Shown in pieces: positions 15,280 through 23,641 of a DNA stretch of 27,703 nt. The position numbers and the translations under genes were made by a program. The notes under the pieces are model-generated. The model searched no databases and was not told the origin of the DNA. It saw nothing but the letters and a program-made list of their open reading frames with translations. Positions within the stretch are counted from its first letter, which is position 1. Each line of letters starts with the position of its first letter. Origin of the DNA: Leptofilum sp050292445 (lineage in GTDB: Bacteria > Chloroflexota > Anaerolineae > Promineifilales > Promineifilaceae). Where the stretch lies: the NCBI GenBank assembly GCA_050292445.1, contig JBNKLQ010000051.1, positions 1 through 27,703 on the forward strand, read 5' to 3'.

Positions 15280-16134
15280 TTAAGAATTAGCCCCTGAATC
15301 CATCGATACAAACTTGTAGCCACGTTTACGAACAGTACGAATTAGGCAGGGTTTTTTAGGATTGTCTTCTAGCTTATTCCGCAATCGGAAAATATACGGG
15401 CGAATCACACTTTTAGCTTCAATTGGGTCAGCCTTATACCCCCAGGCCATCCAAACCAATTGTTCCCAAGATAGAATTTGATCAGCATTTTGCATCATGC
15501 AGAGGAGAACGGCCGTTTCTCCTTTAGACAAATCAATACTGCGTTCTGGCTCATTATCAATGGTTACCATCCGTTGTGACCGATCCAGGCAAAGGGGCTG
15601 AGAAACAACAAAACGAGATTGGCTTGTTTGGGGGAATTGAGACAAAATTGGTGCCGATTCAGCCGAATCAAAACGCTCCATCGCTCCGCCAAAAACATCC
15701 GCCAGGAATTCTTTTTGGGCCGACGCCGTCTTTTTTTGTAAAGCTTTGGTGACGGCATCAATAATCTCGTGAATACTTGCTGGTTTGAGTAAGTAATCTA
15801 CCGCCGCTGATTTAACCGCAGCAATGGCACTTTCCAAAGAGGCATTGCCTGTCAGGATAATAATAGACACGTCCGATTGAATCTGATGGGCCTGACGCAA
15901 TACATCAATACCTTCTATCCCTGGTAAAACCATATCCAAAACCATCAGATCGTACGGCTCTATCTGTAACAACGCTAAAGCTTCCTGGCCTGTGGCCGCT
16001 TCATCCACTTCATAACCAACCAGACTCAAAGCCTTGACCAATGCTGCCCGAATATGCTGTTCGTCATCTACAATTAACAAACGTGTTTTTCTGCCAATTT
16101 GATTGGCCTGCGAACTGCCTGGTTTAGCGTTCAT
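15280..16134 (-). CDS. DNA-binding response regulator (receiver plus winged-helix output)
   Basis: From ATG at 16134 this encodes 284 residues; an ATG at 16152 adds six but lacks the AGGGAG ribosome site that precedes 16134. The receiver (about 17-140) has the acidic pair in LLIVDDE, phosphoacceptor D67 in VLDMVLPG, the switch Thr in IIILTGNAS and the lysine in YLLKPAS. The receiver resembles NtrC-type ones. After a linker of about 45 residues, the C-terminal domain (about 190-280) looks like a Trans_reg_C winged helix: IDLSKGETAVLLCMM, SVIRPYIFRLRNKLE and IRTVRKRGYKF. It is 47 bp behind the histidine kinase gene and is probably its partner. The tandem repeats at 15110-15142 are a candidate target. 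Confidence 0.9.
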   Translation of the reverse strand: MNAKPGSSQANQIGRKTRLLIVDDEQHIRAALVKALSLVGYEVDEAATGQEALALLQIEPYDLMVLDMVLPGIEGIDVLRQAHQIQSDVSIIILTGNASLESAIAAVKSAAVDYLLKPASIHEIIDAVTKALQKKTASAQKEFLADVFGGAMERFDSAESAPILSQFPQTSQSRFVVSQPLCLDRSQRMVTIDNEPERSIDLSKGETAVLLCMMQNADQILSWEQLVWMAWGYKADPIEAKSVIRPYIFRLRNKLEDNPKKPCLIRTVRKRGYKFVSMDSGANS

Positions 16135-16181
16135 ACGCTTTCTCCCTGCCATCTTTACTTACTGATAGCAGTAGTAAAAGG

Positions 16182-17993
16182 TTACATCTCAACTCCAGCA
16201 CTCTCCAGAACTTGGGGGAAGGTTACGGTAAAAACAACGCCCTGACCATCCTCCAAATTTTTGGCATCAAGAGAGCCTTGATTTTGCTCTACTAAATTAC
16301 GGCTGATCCATAGTCCCAAACCACTTCCTCCTGGTTTGGTAGTAAAAAAAGGCTCAAAGATGTATGGTAAATCTTTATCTGGAATTGCCGCCCCATCCGT
16401 TGTAAATGATGTAATGACCTGACCATCACCTGATTTTAGGCCAATTTGCAGAAATCTATTCATTACACTGGAAGATTCCACTGCGTTAATTACCAAATTC
16501 AAAAAAACTTGCACCAGGGAATCTGGCACTGCCAGAATCTGCGGGACCTCTTCAAAATCTTTAGTGACCTTCATGCCACTCTGCTTTAATTGTTTGTCTG
16601 CCAAACCTAAGACCTCGTTAATTAACTCAGCTATGTTAACCAACTGGCTAGGCTTTTGCAGGGGGTGAGAATAATCCAAAATGCTCTGAGAATTTTCATG
16701 CATCCGGTTAATCTGCTGGCGAATAATCTGCAAATAATTGTATTTCTCATCCCATTCTGTTGGGAAATCAAGAATGATATCCAGATAGCCTTTGATTATC
16801 TGCAATGGGTTGTTCAATTCATGTGCTAGAGCAGTTGACATTCGTCCAAGCGCCGCCAGTCGTGCTGCCCGAACAACCTGTTCTTCTGCCTGTTTACGTT
16901 CGGTAACATCACGGATGATGGTTGTGACACGAAGTCCATCTTCAGTAAAAAAAGGGCTTAATTTGACATCTATCGGGAACTTACTGCCATCTTTTCGTCT
17001 CCCAAACAGGTTCATTTCAGTACCAAAATAGTGCGGCTTGGGAGAAGATAAGTAACCCCTGCGATGTTGGATGTGCATTTCTTGCAGTTGGTTGGGCAAG
17101 AGCATCTCAACAGATTTTCCCATTAATTCTTGCCGAGGATAACCAAATATTTCTTCAGTCTGCTCGTTGACGAGGGTAATTGTTCCATTTTTGTCAGAAA
17201 CTACAATGGCATCCGGTGCGGACTCTAGCAATTCCTGAAACCTGGCATTGCTTTCGCGCAATATCCTTTCAGTTCGCTTGCGGGCAGTGATGTCTCTTAG
17301 AACAAATAACAGCGCTGGTCGATCCTGATAGGTAATTACTAACCCGGCTGCTTCCACATCTATACACGTGTTATCCGCCCGAACAAATTGTTCCTCAAAT
17401 AAAGGCAGTTCATCGGCCTCGTGAATAACTCGCTTTGCCCAGACCCTAAAGCCTTCAAAACTTGCTGGGTGAAAGTATTTGCCAATGGATTCGCCAATTA
17501 AATCTGCTTCACAAGTAGCCTTAAAAAGTTTGACGGCTTGCGCATTGCCAAAAACAAATTTCTCGTCAACCAGAATAATAATAGATTCAAAGACCAATTC
17601 AACCAGGCGCTTGTATTGTTGTTCACTAGCACGTAAGGATTTTTCGACTGATGTTCTTCTTCTGGCTATGCCAAAAACCATGAGAAGAGTAAGGCCAAGA
17701 AATGGAATGACCATTAGTTCATGGCTGCTGAGTTTACCTTGAACAATGGCCGTAACCATGACAATAGTCAAAATTGATATCCATAACCCAACGTGGTACA
17801 CAAATGCGAGCAGCGACCAGAAAAAGGCACCATAAATTAATAGCACGAATACAAGATGAACAAATATGTCCTTCTCATCGGTAAAAATCAGTAACAAATT
17901 TGCTACCAGCAGCGCCAGGTCTATGAATAACAACCCTTTATTTTTTCGTAACTCTTTCCAAACGCGTCTGGTGGCAAATTTCTGAAACATCAT
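16182..17993 (-). CDS. Membrane PAS-PAS sensor histidine kinase
   Basis: This 603-residue kinase has four membrane helices in residues 20-110 with very short loops, so it likely senses within the membrane or cytoplasm. Two PAS domains follow (about 120-240 and 245-370; each ends in a PAC-like RDITARKR or RDVTERKQ). The phosphoacceptor is H391 in ALAHELNNPLQ. The ATPase domain has N504 in the N box (LNLVINAVES), DGAAIPDKDLPYIFEPF, and the G box GGSGLGLWIS. The layout matches NtrB/AtoS-like kinases. The response regulator follows 47 bp downstream and a receiver-only gene precedes it. The ATG at 17993 is followed by a second in-frame ATG. No good Shine-Dalgarno is visible, but an 11-bp hairpin lies just upstream. 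Confidence 0.92.
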   Translation of the reverse strand: MMFQKFATRRVWKELRKNKGLLFIDLALLVANLLLIFTDEKDIFVHLVFVLLIYGAFFWSLLAFVYHVGLWISILTIVMVTAIVQGKLSSHELMVIPFLGLTLLMVFGIARRRTSVEKSLRASEQQYKRLVELVFESIIILVDEKFVFGNAQAVKLFKATCEADLIGESIGKYFHPASFEGFRVWAKRVIHEADELPLFEEQFVRADNTCIDVEAAGLVITYQDRPALLFVLRDITARKRTERILRESNARFQELLESAPDAIVVSDKNGTITLVNEQTEEIFGYPRQELMGKSVEMLLPNQLQEMHIQHRRGYLSSPKPHYFGTEMNLFGRRKDGSKFPIDVKLSPFFTEDGLRVTTIIRDVTERKQAEEQVVRAARLAALGRMSTALAHELNNPLQIIKGYLDIILDFPTEWDEKYNYLQIIRQQINRMHENSQSILDYSHPLQKPSQLVNIAELINEVLGLADKQLKQSGMKVTKDFEEVPQILAVPDSLVQVFLNLVINAVESSSVMNRFLQIGLKSGDGQVITSFTTDGAAIPDKDLPYIFEPFFTTKPGGSGLGLWISRNLVEQNQGSLDAKNLEDGQGVVFTVTFPQVLESAGVEM

Positions 17994-18002
17994 ATAATGT
18001 GG

Positions 18003-18035
18003 TTGATTTCTTTTTCTTGGCTACAAAGAAATCAA
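18003..18035. other. 11-bp perfect stem-loop in the leader of the histidine kinase gene
   Basis: TTGATTTCTTT (18003-18013) and AAAGAAATCAA (18025-18035) are exact reverse complements around an 11-nt loop. The structure ends 9 nt before the kinase ATG and begins 14 bp after the stop of the receiver-only gene. It could uncouple expression of the two genes or mask the kinase start. No T-run follows on the minus strand. Confidence 0.5.
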
Positions 18036-18049
18036 GGCCCTTCCTAAAC

Positions 18050-18445
18050 TCAATTCACTATTAATGGCTTAATCGCTGTATCGCCATTTATTCCGATACT
18101 TCGTATGTATGCCTGGAGTTTTTTAAGGGAAATGCTTTTATTGAGATAGCCCACGGCGCCAAAGCGAATAGCCTCGGAAAGCCGTTCATCATTTTCATGT
18201 GTTGTGAGAAATACGATGCTGGTTCCTGGACATTCTGCCAAAATGGCCTGGGTAGCTTCCAGGCCATTTCCATCTGAAAGATTGAAATTTATCAGAATTA
18301 GATCCGGCTTTAAATTCCGGGCTTTTTCAACCGTTCCCGAAACGGTTTCGGCCGTACCAATAATGTGAATATCAGGCAGTCTGGCTAACAGCGAGCTGAG
18401 GCCCTCTCGAAATAATAAATGGTCGTCTACCAATAAAACCTTCAT
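18050..18445 (-). CDS. Receiver-only protein with phosphoacceptor Asp replaced by Asn (pseudo-receiver)
   Basis: From ATG at 18445 this is 131 residues; the frame is open 15 codons further, but the receiver begins right at MKVLLVDDHLLFREGL. The sequence follows NarL/FixJ receivers: acidic pair D7-D8, switch Thr in VFLTTHE, lysine K103 in GYLNKSIS. The phosphoacceptor position in PDLILINFNLSDGNG is N53 (codon AAT), where the family has Asp. The protein stops at the end of the receiver fold, so the LuxR-type helix-turn-helix normally attached is absent. It probably cannot be phosphorylated in the usual way and may act as a constitutive or ligand-responsive partner of the kinase 56 bp downstream. 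It may alternatively be a decaying NarL-type regulator. Confidence 0.82.
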   Translation of the reverse strand: MKVLLVDDHLLFREGLSSLLARLPDIHIIGTAETVSGTVEKARNLKPDLILINFNLSDGNGLEATQAILAECPGTSIVFLTTHENDERLSEAIRFGAVGYLNKSISLKKLQAYIRSIGINGDTAIKPLIVN

Positions 18446-18664
18446 GTTCAATACCGCCTGAACACTAAAAAAATAACTGGAACAATACAAAACACACAGT
18501 TTTTGCGGAAGCCACCGTAAGAGCCAATTTAAAAATTAACAATTATCCCAGTATTTAGGGATCTCGTTGTATGTGGCAAAATTACCCCAATCTTGGTACT
18601 AAGCTAGCTTTGAAATTCTTATATGAAAGAGAGGAAATTAGCCGTTTTGACACACAATTAATTT

Positions 18665-18922
18665 TTGCCATTGACACAGGTTACACGATGGTCTAATCAT
18701 ATCATAAACGGCTTAAGATATTTCTTACAGCACTGGATAACATCTCTGGAATACATGGTGGCGAACAGGTACTTTATGATTGCAATAGAATGGATGTGGA
18801 CAAAACGATTAGCGGTTTCTTATTGGCATAAATCGCCATTCGTGCAAGCTATGGGGATTGTCAACGACCATCTGGTAGAATACTTTCGTTATGCAGAATG
18901 TGAAGCGATGGTCAGCAGGTGA
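18665..18922 (+). CDS. Possible small hypothetical protein (TTG start)
   Basis: This open frame of 85 codons starts with TTG and ends 3 bp before the YchJ-like gene. The peptide is rich in Trp, Tyr and Met (RYFLQHWITS, WMWTKRL) and matches nothing I know. No ribosome site is clear at the TTG; an in-frame ATG lies at codon 31. Two TTGACA hexamers (18647-18652 and 18671-18676) suggest this stretch may instead hold the promoter of the YchJ gene. If it is not a gene, 18446-18925 is a 480-bp divergent intergenic region with nothing else I can identify. Confidence 0.25.
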   Translation: MPLTQVTRWSNHIINGLRYFLQHWITSLEYMVANRYFMIAIEWMWTKRLAVSYWHKSPFVQAMGIVNDHLVEYFRYAECEAMVSR

Positions 18923-18925
18923 ATT

Positions 18926-19330
18926 ATGAGTCAATTATGTCCTTGCCACAGCGAACGGCCGTACACCAACTGCTGCCAACCCATCCACAAAGGGAAAAAA
19001 CGGCCGTCTCCCACTGAATTAATGCGCGCTCGCTACGCCGCTTACGCTCTGGGCAATGTCCGCTTTATCCAAAGCACCGAACGGCCTGACCCGCCGCTCC
19101 TGCCCAAGGAATTAATAGAACGACGCCGTTCACTTAAGCAATTTTGCCAAAACACCCAATTTTTAGGTCTACACATTCTGGATGAAGCAATGCTTGGGAA
19201 AAACCAGTCTACTGTCACTTTCCGCGCGACGCTGCTGCAAGGCGGGCAGGATGCTTCCTTCACGGAGCGGAGTTTGTTTGCGTTAAGAAACGGCCGTTGG
19301 GTTTACGTTTCAGCTCTCTCTGACAAATAA
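18926..19330 (+). CDS. YchJ-like SEC-C motif protein (UPF0225)
   Basis: This 134-residue protein begins with the SEC-C zinc-binding motif: C5, C7, C16 and C17 in CPCHSERPYTNCC, followed by H21. Next comes PSPTELMRARYAAYALG, the hallmark of the YchJ family, and the NTF2-like body with VTFRATL and RSLFALRNGRWVYV at the end. E. coli YchJ is about 150 residues; the function is unknown, with a zinc-binding or protein-interaction role proposed from the motif. The ATG is preceded by AGGTGA. The gene is divergent from the regulatory cassette and convergent with the efflux adaptor gene, so it is an isolated unit. Three ACGGCCGT octamers lie within it. Confidence 0.88.
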   Translation: MSQLCPCHSERPYTNCCQPIHKGKKRPSPTELMRARYAAYALGNVRFIQSTERPDPPLLPKELIERRRSLKQFCQNTQFLGLHILDEAMLGKNQSTVTFRATLLQGGQDASFTERSLFALRNGRWVYVSALSDK

Positions 19331-19362
19331 TACGGGCCAAGCGTCAGTAAGAAATGTAACTC

Positions 19363-19392
19363 AAAAAAACAACCCCTGCCTGGGCAGGGGTT
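19363..19392 (-). terminator. Intrinsic terminator of the efflux operon
   Basis: AACCCCTGCC (19371-19380) and GGCAGGGGTT (19383-19392) form a perfect 10-bp GC-rich stem. On the minus strand it is followed directly by a run of seven T (19369-19363). It lies 40 bp after the adaptor stop. On the plus strand no T-run follows, so it would terminate the convergent YchJ transcript less well. Confidence 0.9.
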
Positions 19393-19431
19393 CAAAAAAC
19401 TCAGCATTCTCCACAAAATCAGCAGTAAAAT

Positions 19432-20715
19432 TTATTCGCCAGCAATTTCAGCACGGCCGGTCATACCGGGGCGGATGTCCAATTCGGCACTGCTGATAGA
19501 GATGATGACCGGGAAAACAGCCGCATCCCCCACCATGCCCGTCGCCTGTGTACCAATCCGCACCACATTGCCTTCAATCACATCATTGGGATATGCTTTG
19601 AGCGTCACCTGCACTGGCTGACCCGCTTCCACGCGGGCCAAATCCCGCTCGCTCAGGTTGGAGGTGTGGAACTCTAGCTGCGTTGTGTCCAGCAGCGTAA
19701 CGATGGGCGACCCCGCACCAACCATCGCACCTTCAGCCACTTCCGCCGAGAGCACCGTACCGGCGGTGGGGGCCGTTAGCTGCGCATCCTGCACGGCCTC
19801 TTGTGCTTGCTCCAAACTAAGCTGGCTTTGCTGCAATGAAAGCTCCGCCTGAGAAACATTGAGCTGCGCCGTTTCGATTTGTTCGGCCGTGGGTGGCTTT
19901 TGCGCCTGCTCCAGCGCCTGCTGGGCGCTCACCACGGATGCTTCAGCATTGAGCGCCGTGTCGTTATTTATGCCTGCCGCTGCCAGGCTGTAGTTGGCTC
20001 GCGCAACCCGCAAATTTTCTTCGGCAAATTGCAGGTTGCGCGTAGCGGCATCCCGCTCATTTTCCAAAAACTCCTTGCGGAATGGATCGCCCAGCTCCCA
20101 TTCGCGCCCCGGATCGAAGGCGGTATTGTACGCTTCCTGAGCATCGGCCAACTGCCGTTCCGCCTGGGCCACGCTTACGTTGGCCGAAGTCACGCTGTTA
20201 CCTGCGGCTGCGTCAGAAGTTTGGGCATTTTCCAACGCTGCCTGGGCTGCTGCCAGATTAGCTTGTGCCAGGGCAACGGCCGTTTCATCCGGTTCCCAAT
20301 TTAACAGGCGATCCAATTCAATCTGGGCCTGCTCTAGGTTGAGCTCTGACTGGGACACCTGGAACTCGGCATTGGTGACGGCATCGAGCAGTGCCTCATC
20401 ATCCAGCGTGGCAATGAGATCGCCTGCGGCCACGACATCGCCGGGCTGCACAGTCAGTTCCAGCAGCCGCCCGCTGGCGGTAAAGCTCAAGGCCACCATG
20501 GGCTGCACAGCCACCACGGAGCCATCGGCCAAAATGGTCACGCCACTTTGGCTGGGCCGTGTGGCCGTGGGTTCAGCTTCGCTTTCACTGGTTTCGTTGG
20601 GAACGGCCGTTGGCTCTTGCTCAACAGGCCGCCCACCACAGGCTACCACGCCCAACAGTACAAAAATCAAACCAAAAACCGTAAATAAATTCCTCGTATT
20701 CATAACATTATCCAT
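19432..20715 (-). CDS. Lipoprotein membrane-fusion (HlyD/MacA-like) adaptor of ABC efflux
   Basis: This 427-residue protein has a lipoprotein signal peptide ending in LGVVACGG (Cys26), then a Glu/Thr/Pro-rich spacer. The first biotinyl-lipoyl half is SGRLLELTVQPGDVVAAGDLIATLDD; a long Ala/Gln/Glu coiled-coil hairpin spans about 115-310; the second lipoyl half is APTAGTVLSAEVAEGAMVGAGSPIVTLLD. A beta-barrel domain follows (QPVQVTLKAYP, RPGMTGRAEI). It would link the FtsX-type permease encoded just upstream to the cell surface or an outer partner. The lipid anchor and absence of a TolC-like gene nearby suit a monoderm-type envelope. An ATG at 20703 is an alternative start. Substrate unknown. 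Confidence 0.9.
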   Translation of the reverse strand: MDNVMNTRNLFTVFGLIFVLLGVVACGGRPVEQEPTAVPNETSESEAEPTATRPSQSGVTILADGSVVAVQPMVALSFTASGRLLELTVQPGDVVAAGDLIATLDDEALLDAVTNAEFQVSQSELNLEQAQIELDRLLNWEPDETAVALAQANLAAAQAALENAQTSDAAAGNSVTSANVSVAQAERQLADAQEAYNTAFDPGREWELGDPFRKEFLENERDAATRNLQFAEENLRVARANYSLAAAGINNDTALNAEASVVSAQQALEQAQKPPTAEQIETAQLNVSQAELSLQQSQLSLEQAQEAVQDAQLTAPTAGTVLSAEVAEGAMVGAGSPIVTLLDTTQLEFHTSNLSERDLARVEAGQPVQVTLKAYPNDVIEGNVVRIGTQATGMVGDAAVFPVIISISSAELDIRPGMTGRAEIAGE

Positions 20716-20723
20716 TATTGAAC

Positions 20724-20789
20724 CGCAAAGGACGCAAAGAGCCCAAAGATGAAAATAGAAACCTCTTCACCCTCTGTGTTCTCTGTGGC
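20724..20789. repeat. Intergenic degenerate 9-bp-period repeats
   Basis: On the plus strand 20724-20750 reads as three 9-mers of type (C)GCAAAG(G/A)(A/G). On the minus strand 20789-20763 reads GCCACAGAG, AACACAGAG, GGTGAAGAG, again three 9-mers. They fill the gap between the permease and adaptor genes. A related GCCACAGAG block lies at 24342 in opposite orientation. Confidence 0.6.
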
Positions 20790-20794
20790 AAAAA

Positions 20795-23581
20795 TCACAT
20801 TCTTAAAATTTCGACGGCGCGTTTCTTCACAATACGCCGTGCTGAGAAGGCCGCGCCTAAAATGCTGGCCAGCACCACCATAATCACCACAAACGGCATC
20901 ACCGTGGTGTCAATGGCCAGCTGCAGTGGGCGCTGGGCCGATAGGCTGTCAAAGTAGGCAAACAGGTAGCCCATCATGGCCCCGGCCGTGATGCCCGCCA
21001 GCGCGGCGCTCAGCGTCATGGCGATGGATTCCACAATGAGCATCCCCGTTAGCTCACGGGTGCGGGTGCCGATGGCTTTCATCATGCCAATTTCCAGCCG
21101 TCGTGCATAAATGGTGACGTAGATGACGGCAAAGACACCGAAGACGGCCGTTGTAAAACTAATCACCGTCAGCACCAGCAAAAACGCCTGTTCCTGGGAC
21201 CGACTGGCTCGCGCCTGCTCCAGTCGCACCTCCACAATTTGGGTGAAGATGCTGTACTTCAGGCTAAAGCGGTTGGTCATTTCCGAAGAGACGGCAAACG
21301 GATCGGCCTCTGGGGCGGTGGTGGCCAGAATGCGATCGATGATCGGTTCATCTGGTGCGGGCAGCGGCAGCAGCGGGTCGTTGGCGAGGCGGCGGAAGCC
21401 GTCCATGGCGATGAAGACATTGCTGCCGCCCAATCCTTGGGTACGCACCCGATTAATCGAGTTAAAGCCGGGAATGGTTCGGGCAATGCCCACCACACGC
21501 AGTTCTTCCACATGATCCAGCCCGGCACCGGTAACTTTCACAATGCCGCCCAGCGGCACGGCCAGCCCTTCGGCCAGCCCTTCGCTGATGACGATAGCCT
21601 TATCGTCGGCCAAAATTTGGTCCAGTGTTTCGGGGCCGCCGCCGACAAATTCAATCAAATCGGGGAAGAGAACATCGTTGAGACGGCCGTCTACGCCAAT
21701 GAGCGAAATCGACCCGCTGCGCATCCCCACTGGATCGCTAATGCCAGTGCGATAGCCATAGCTCAACCCCACCGCCTGACCCATGCCGGGAATCGGCAGC
21801 AGTTCCTCATCGATGAAGCTGGGCTTGAGCCAGTTCAGGGAGGCGTCGGCGCTGCTGCCAAAGCCACCGAAAACTTCTATCTCCACCGGCGCACCAGCAT
21901 TCAACCGCACGTCAGACTCCAAATTTTTGTTGCTGATGGCGCTTTGGGTAGCCAAAAAGCTGGGCAGCACGCCGCTGAACAGCACCAGCAGCGAAATCAG
22001 AGTATTGCGCCCCTGGTTACGCCCTACGTTGCGCTTGGCAAAGTAGGTCAGGCGAGGCATGATGAGCCCGGTAAGAAACAAAATGAGCTGCTCAAAGGGT
22101 ACGGTGGTGATGAAAAAGATGAAGCCGACGCCAACCACCATCATGAGAACGGCTGCTAAAATAATGGTGGCTTCGGCAGCAGGATTACCCAACGAGGAAA
22201 CCACGTCCAGCCCCACGGTCATCATCACCACAAACATGAGGAAAAGGCCGATGAAGAACATACGGCCGCTTGGTTTACGCTCGCGCAGCCCGGCCAAATC
22301 TTCTAACTGTAAGTTGTCGGCTACGCCGGGGTTGATAGCGTGCATCACCTTGGTCTTGGCCGCATCGCGGGCTGGTTTGAGGGTGCTTAAAAAGAGCACA
22401 ACAATAGCAGAAATAATGGCGGGGAGAACGGCCGTAAGACTCACCGTCGGTTGTAAACGGGCTGTCAAACCAGACAAGCTCATTTGATAAGTAATGAAAG
22501 GCACCACACCGTACGTAGTTATCAACTGTCCCAAAACCACGCCCAGGCCAATGCCAATCGCCCCAATGACGGCCACTTCGCCAATGACCAGGATAAACAG
22601 GTAGCGCTGCTGGCTGCCCAGTATGCGCAAAATGGCCATTTCGCGTTTCTGCTCCTGCACGTTGGTCATCACCAGGGTGTGTACCAGTAGACCCACCACG
22701 CCCAGAGCCATCAGCCCGTAGGTATTGATGAGCGCTTGCAGCACCAAAAACGCCTGGGCGCTGGCATCCAGAATAACGGCTTTGTCCAGGCTGTATTGAT
22801 ATTCTTCACCAAGCGCCGCCTGCACGTTGGCCGCCACATCGCGCACGCTGAGGGCAGCGGCTTCAGAGTCCCGCGATTGATATAGACGGGAATCAACCAG
22901 ACCAATAACCCGGTCGGCCCGGCCAGTTAACCCTAGCCAACTTTGGGCATCGGCCAGATCGATGATGAGGCCATCGCGCACACCCGCATCGGCCACACCA
23001 TCTTGCCGCACAATGGCGTTGACCGTAAAACGAGCGGTGGTGCGCTGCTGGCTGCTGCCTACATTTTCCGGTCGCCCTTCTTCACGGGGTTGGGGAAAGC
23101 TGTAGGACACGTCGATGCTGTCGCCCACCTTCAAGCCAAAAGCGTTGGCGGTCGATTCTAAAACGGCCGCTCCGTTGCTACCCAGCTCATATTCCCCTTC
23201 GACCACATCAATGAAGCCCACATCGTCCACTGTGGGATCGAGGGCGACAAGCCAGCCGTTGGCCTGCTCGCCGTTGCCGGACATTTCTACAATGGATTGA
23301 ATGCGGGGGTAAACGGCCGTAATACTGGAATCGGCCGCCAACATTGCCTGGCTGACCCGATCCACTTCTACAAAAGGCTCTGGGCTGATGTCGGTTTTGG
23401 CCACGGTGAGATCGTAGCGTCCCACGCCGGAAGCAATCAGCTCCACATTGGATTGGCGAATGGTTTCCACCGTCGCGCTCATGGCTACAATGAGGCCAGT
23501 GCTAACTAATAGCGACAGCACCATAAGCAAAGTGCGTACCTTGCGCCGCTGAAAATTTTTGATGACGTATTTGAGTACCAT
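20795..23581 (-). CDS. ABC transporter permease with two MacB/FtsX modules
   Basis: This 928-residue permease begins with a membrane helix (about 17-37) and a large extracytoplasmic MacB_PCD-like domain (about 40-270). The first FtsX domain follows (helices near 280-303, 330-355 and 383-400, with QEQKREMAILRILGSQ as the coupling segment), then helices near 440-460 and 470-492. A second module has helix 525-545, a periplasmic domain (about 550-790) and the C-terminal FtsX domain with ARRLEIGMMKAIGTRTREL. The duplicated layout is typical of permeases that export lipids, peptides or lipoproteins or act mechanically. It lies between its ATPase and adaptor genes. No particular substrate can be read off. 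Confidence 0.92.
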   Translation of the reverse strand: MVLKYVIKNFQRRKVRTLLMVLSLLVSTGLIVAMSATVETIRQSNVELIASGVGRYDLTVAKTDISPEPFVEVDRVSQAMLAADSSITAVYPRIQSIVEMSGNGEQANGWLVALDPTVDDVGFIDVVEGEYELGSNGAAVLESTANAFGLKVGDSIDVSYSFPQPREEGRPENVGSSQQRTTARFTVNAIVRQDGVADAGVRDGLIIDLADAQSWLGLTGRADRVIGLVDSRLYQSRDSEAAALSVRDVAANVQAALGEEYQYSLDKAVILDASAQAFLVLQALINTYGLMALGVVGLLVHTLVMTNVQEQKREMAILRILGSQQRYLFILVIGEVAVIGAIGIGLGVVLGQLITTYGVVPFITYQMSLSGLTARLQPTVSLTAVLPAIISAIVVLFLSTLKPARDAAKTKVMHAINPGVADNLQLEDLAGLRERKPSGRMFFIGLFLMFVVMMTVGLDVVSSLGNPAAEATIILAAVLMMVVGVGFIFFITTVPFEQLILFLTGLIMPRLTYFAKRNVGRNQGRNTLISLLVLFSGVLPSFLATQSAISNKNLESDVRLNAGAPVEIEVFGGFGSSADASLNWLKPSFIDEELLPIPGMGQAVGLSYGYRTGISDPVGMRSGSISLIGVDGRLNDVLFPDLIEFVGGGPETLDQILADDKAIVISEGLAEGLAVPLGGIVKVTGAGLDHVEELRVVGIARTIPGFNSINRVRTQGLGGSNVFIAMDGFRRLANDPLLPLPAPDEPIIDRILATTAPEADPFAVSSEMTNRFSLKYSIFTQIVEVRLEQARASRSQEQAFLLVLTVISFTTAVFGVFAVIYVTIYARRLEIGMMKAIGTRTRELTGMLIVESIAMTLSAALAGITAGAMMGYLFAYFDSLSAQRPLQLAIDTTVMPFVVIMVVLASILGAAFSARRIVKKRAVEILRM

Positions 23582-23596
23582 AGTGAAATAAAATCA

Positions 23597-23641
23597 CCCA
23601 ATTACGTTCGGTAATTGGGCAATTGAGTAATTAGGTAATTG
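23597..23641. repeat. Inverted repeat and four 8-bp tandem repeats overlapping the ATPase stop codon
   Basis: CCCAATTAC (23597-23605) pairs with GTAATTGGG (23611-23619). From 23610 to 23641 four 8-mers follow: GGTAATTG, GGCAATTG, AGTAATTA, GGTAATTG. The TAA stop of the ATPase gene (23633-23631) and its last codons fall inside the array. It separates the ATPase and permease genes of one operon. Confidence 0.7.

Noticed and set aside
21239..22159. 306-residue frame on the plus strand
   Set aside because: It lies wholly antisense to the ABC permease, is rich in His/Gln/Ala and shows no domain.
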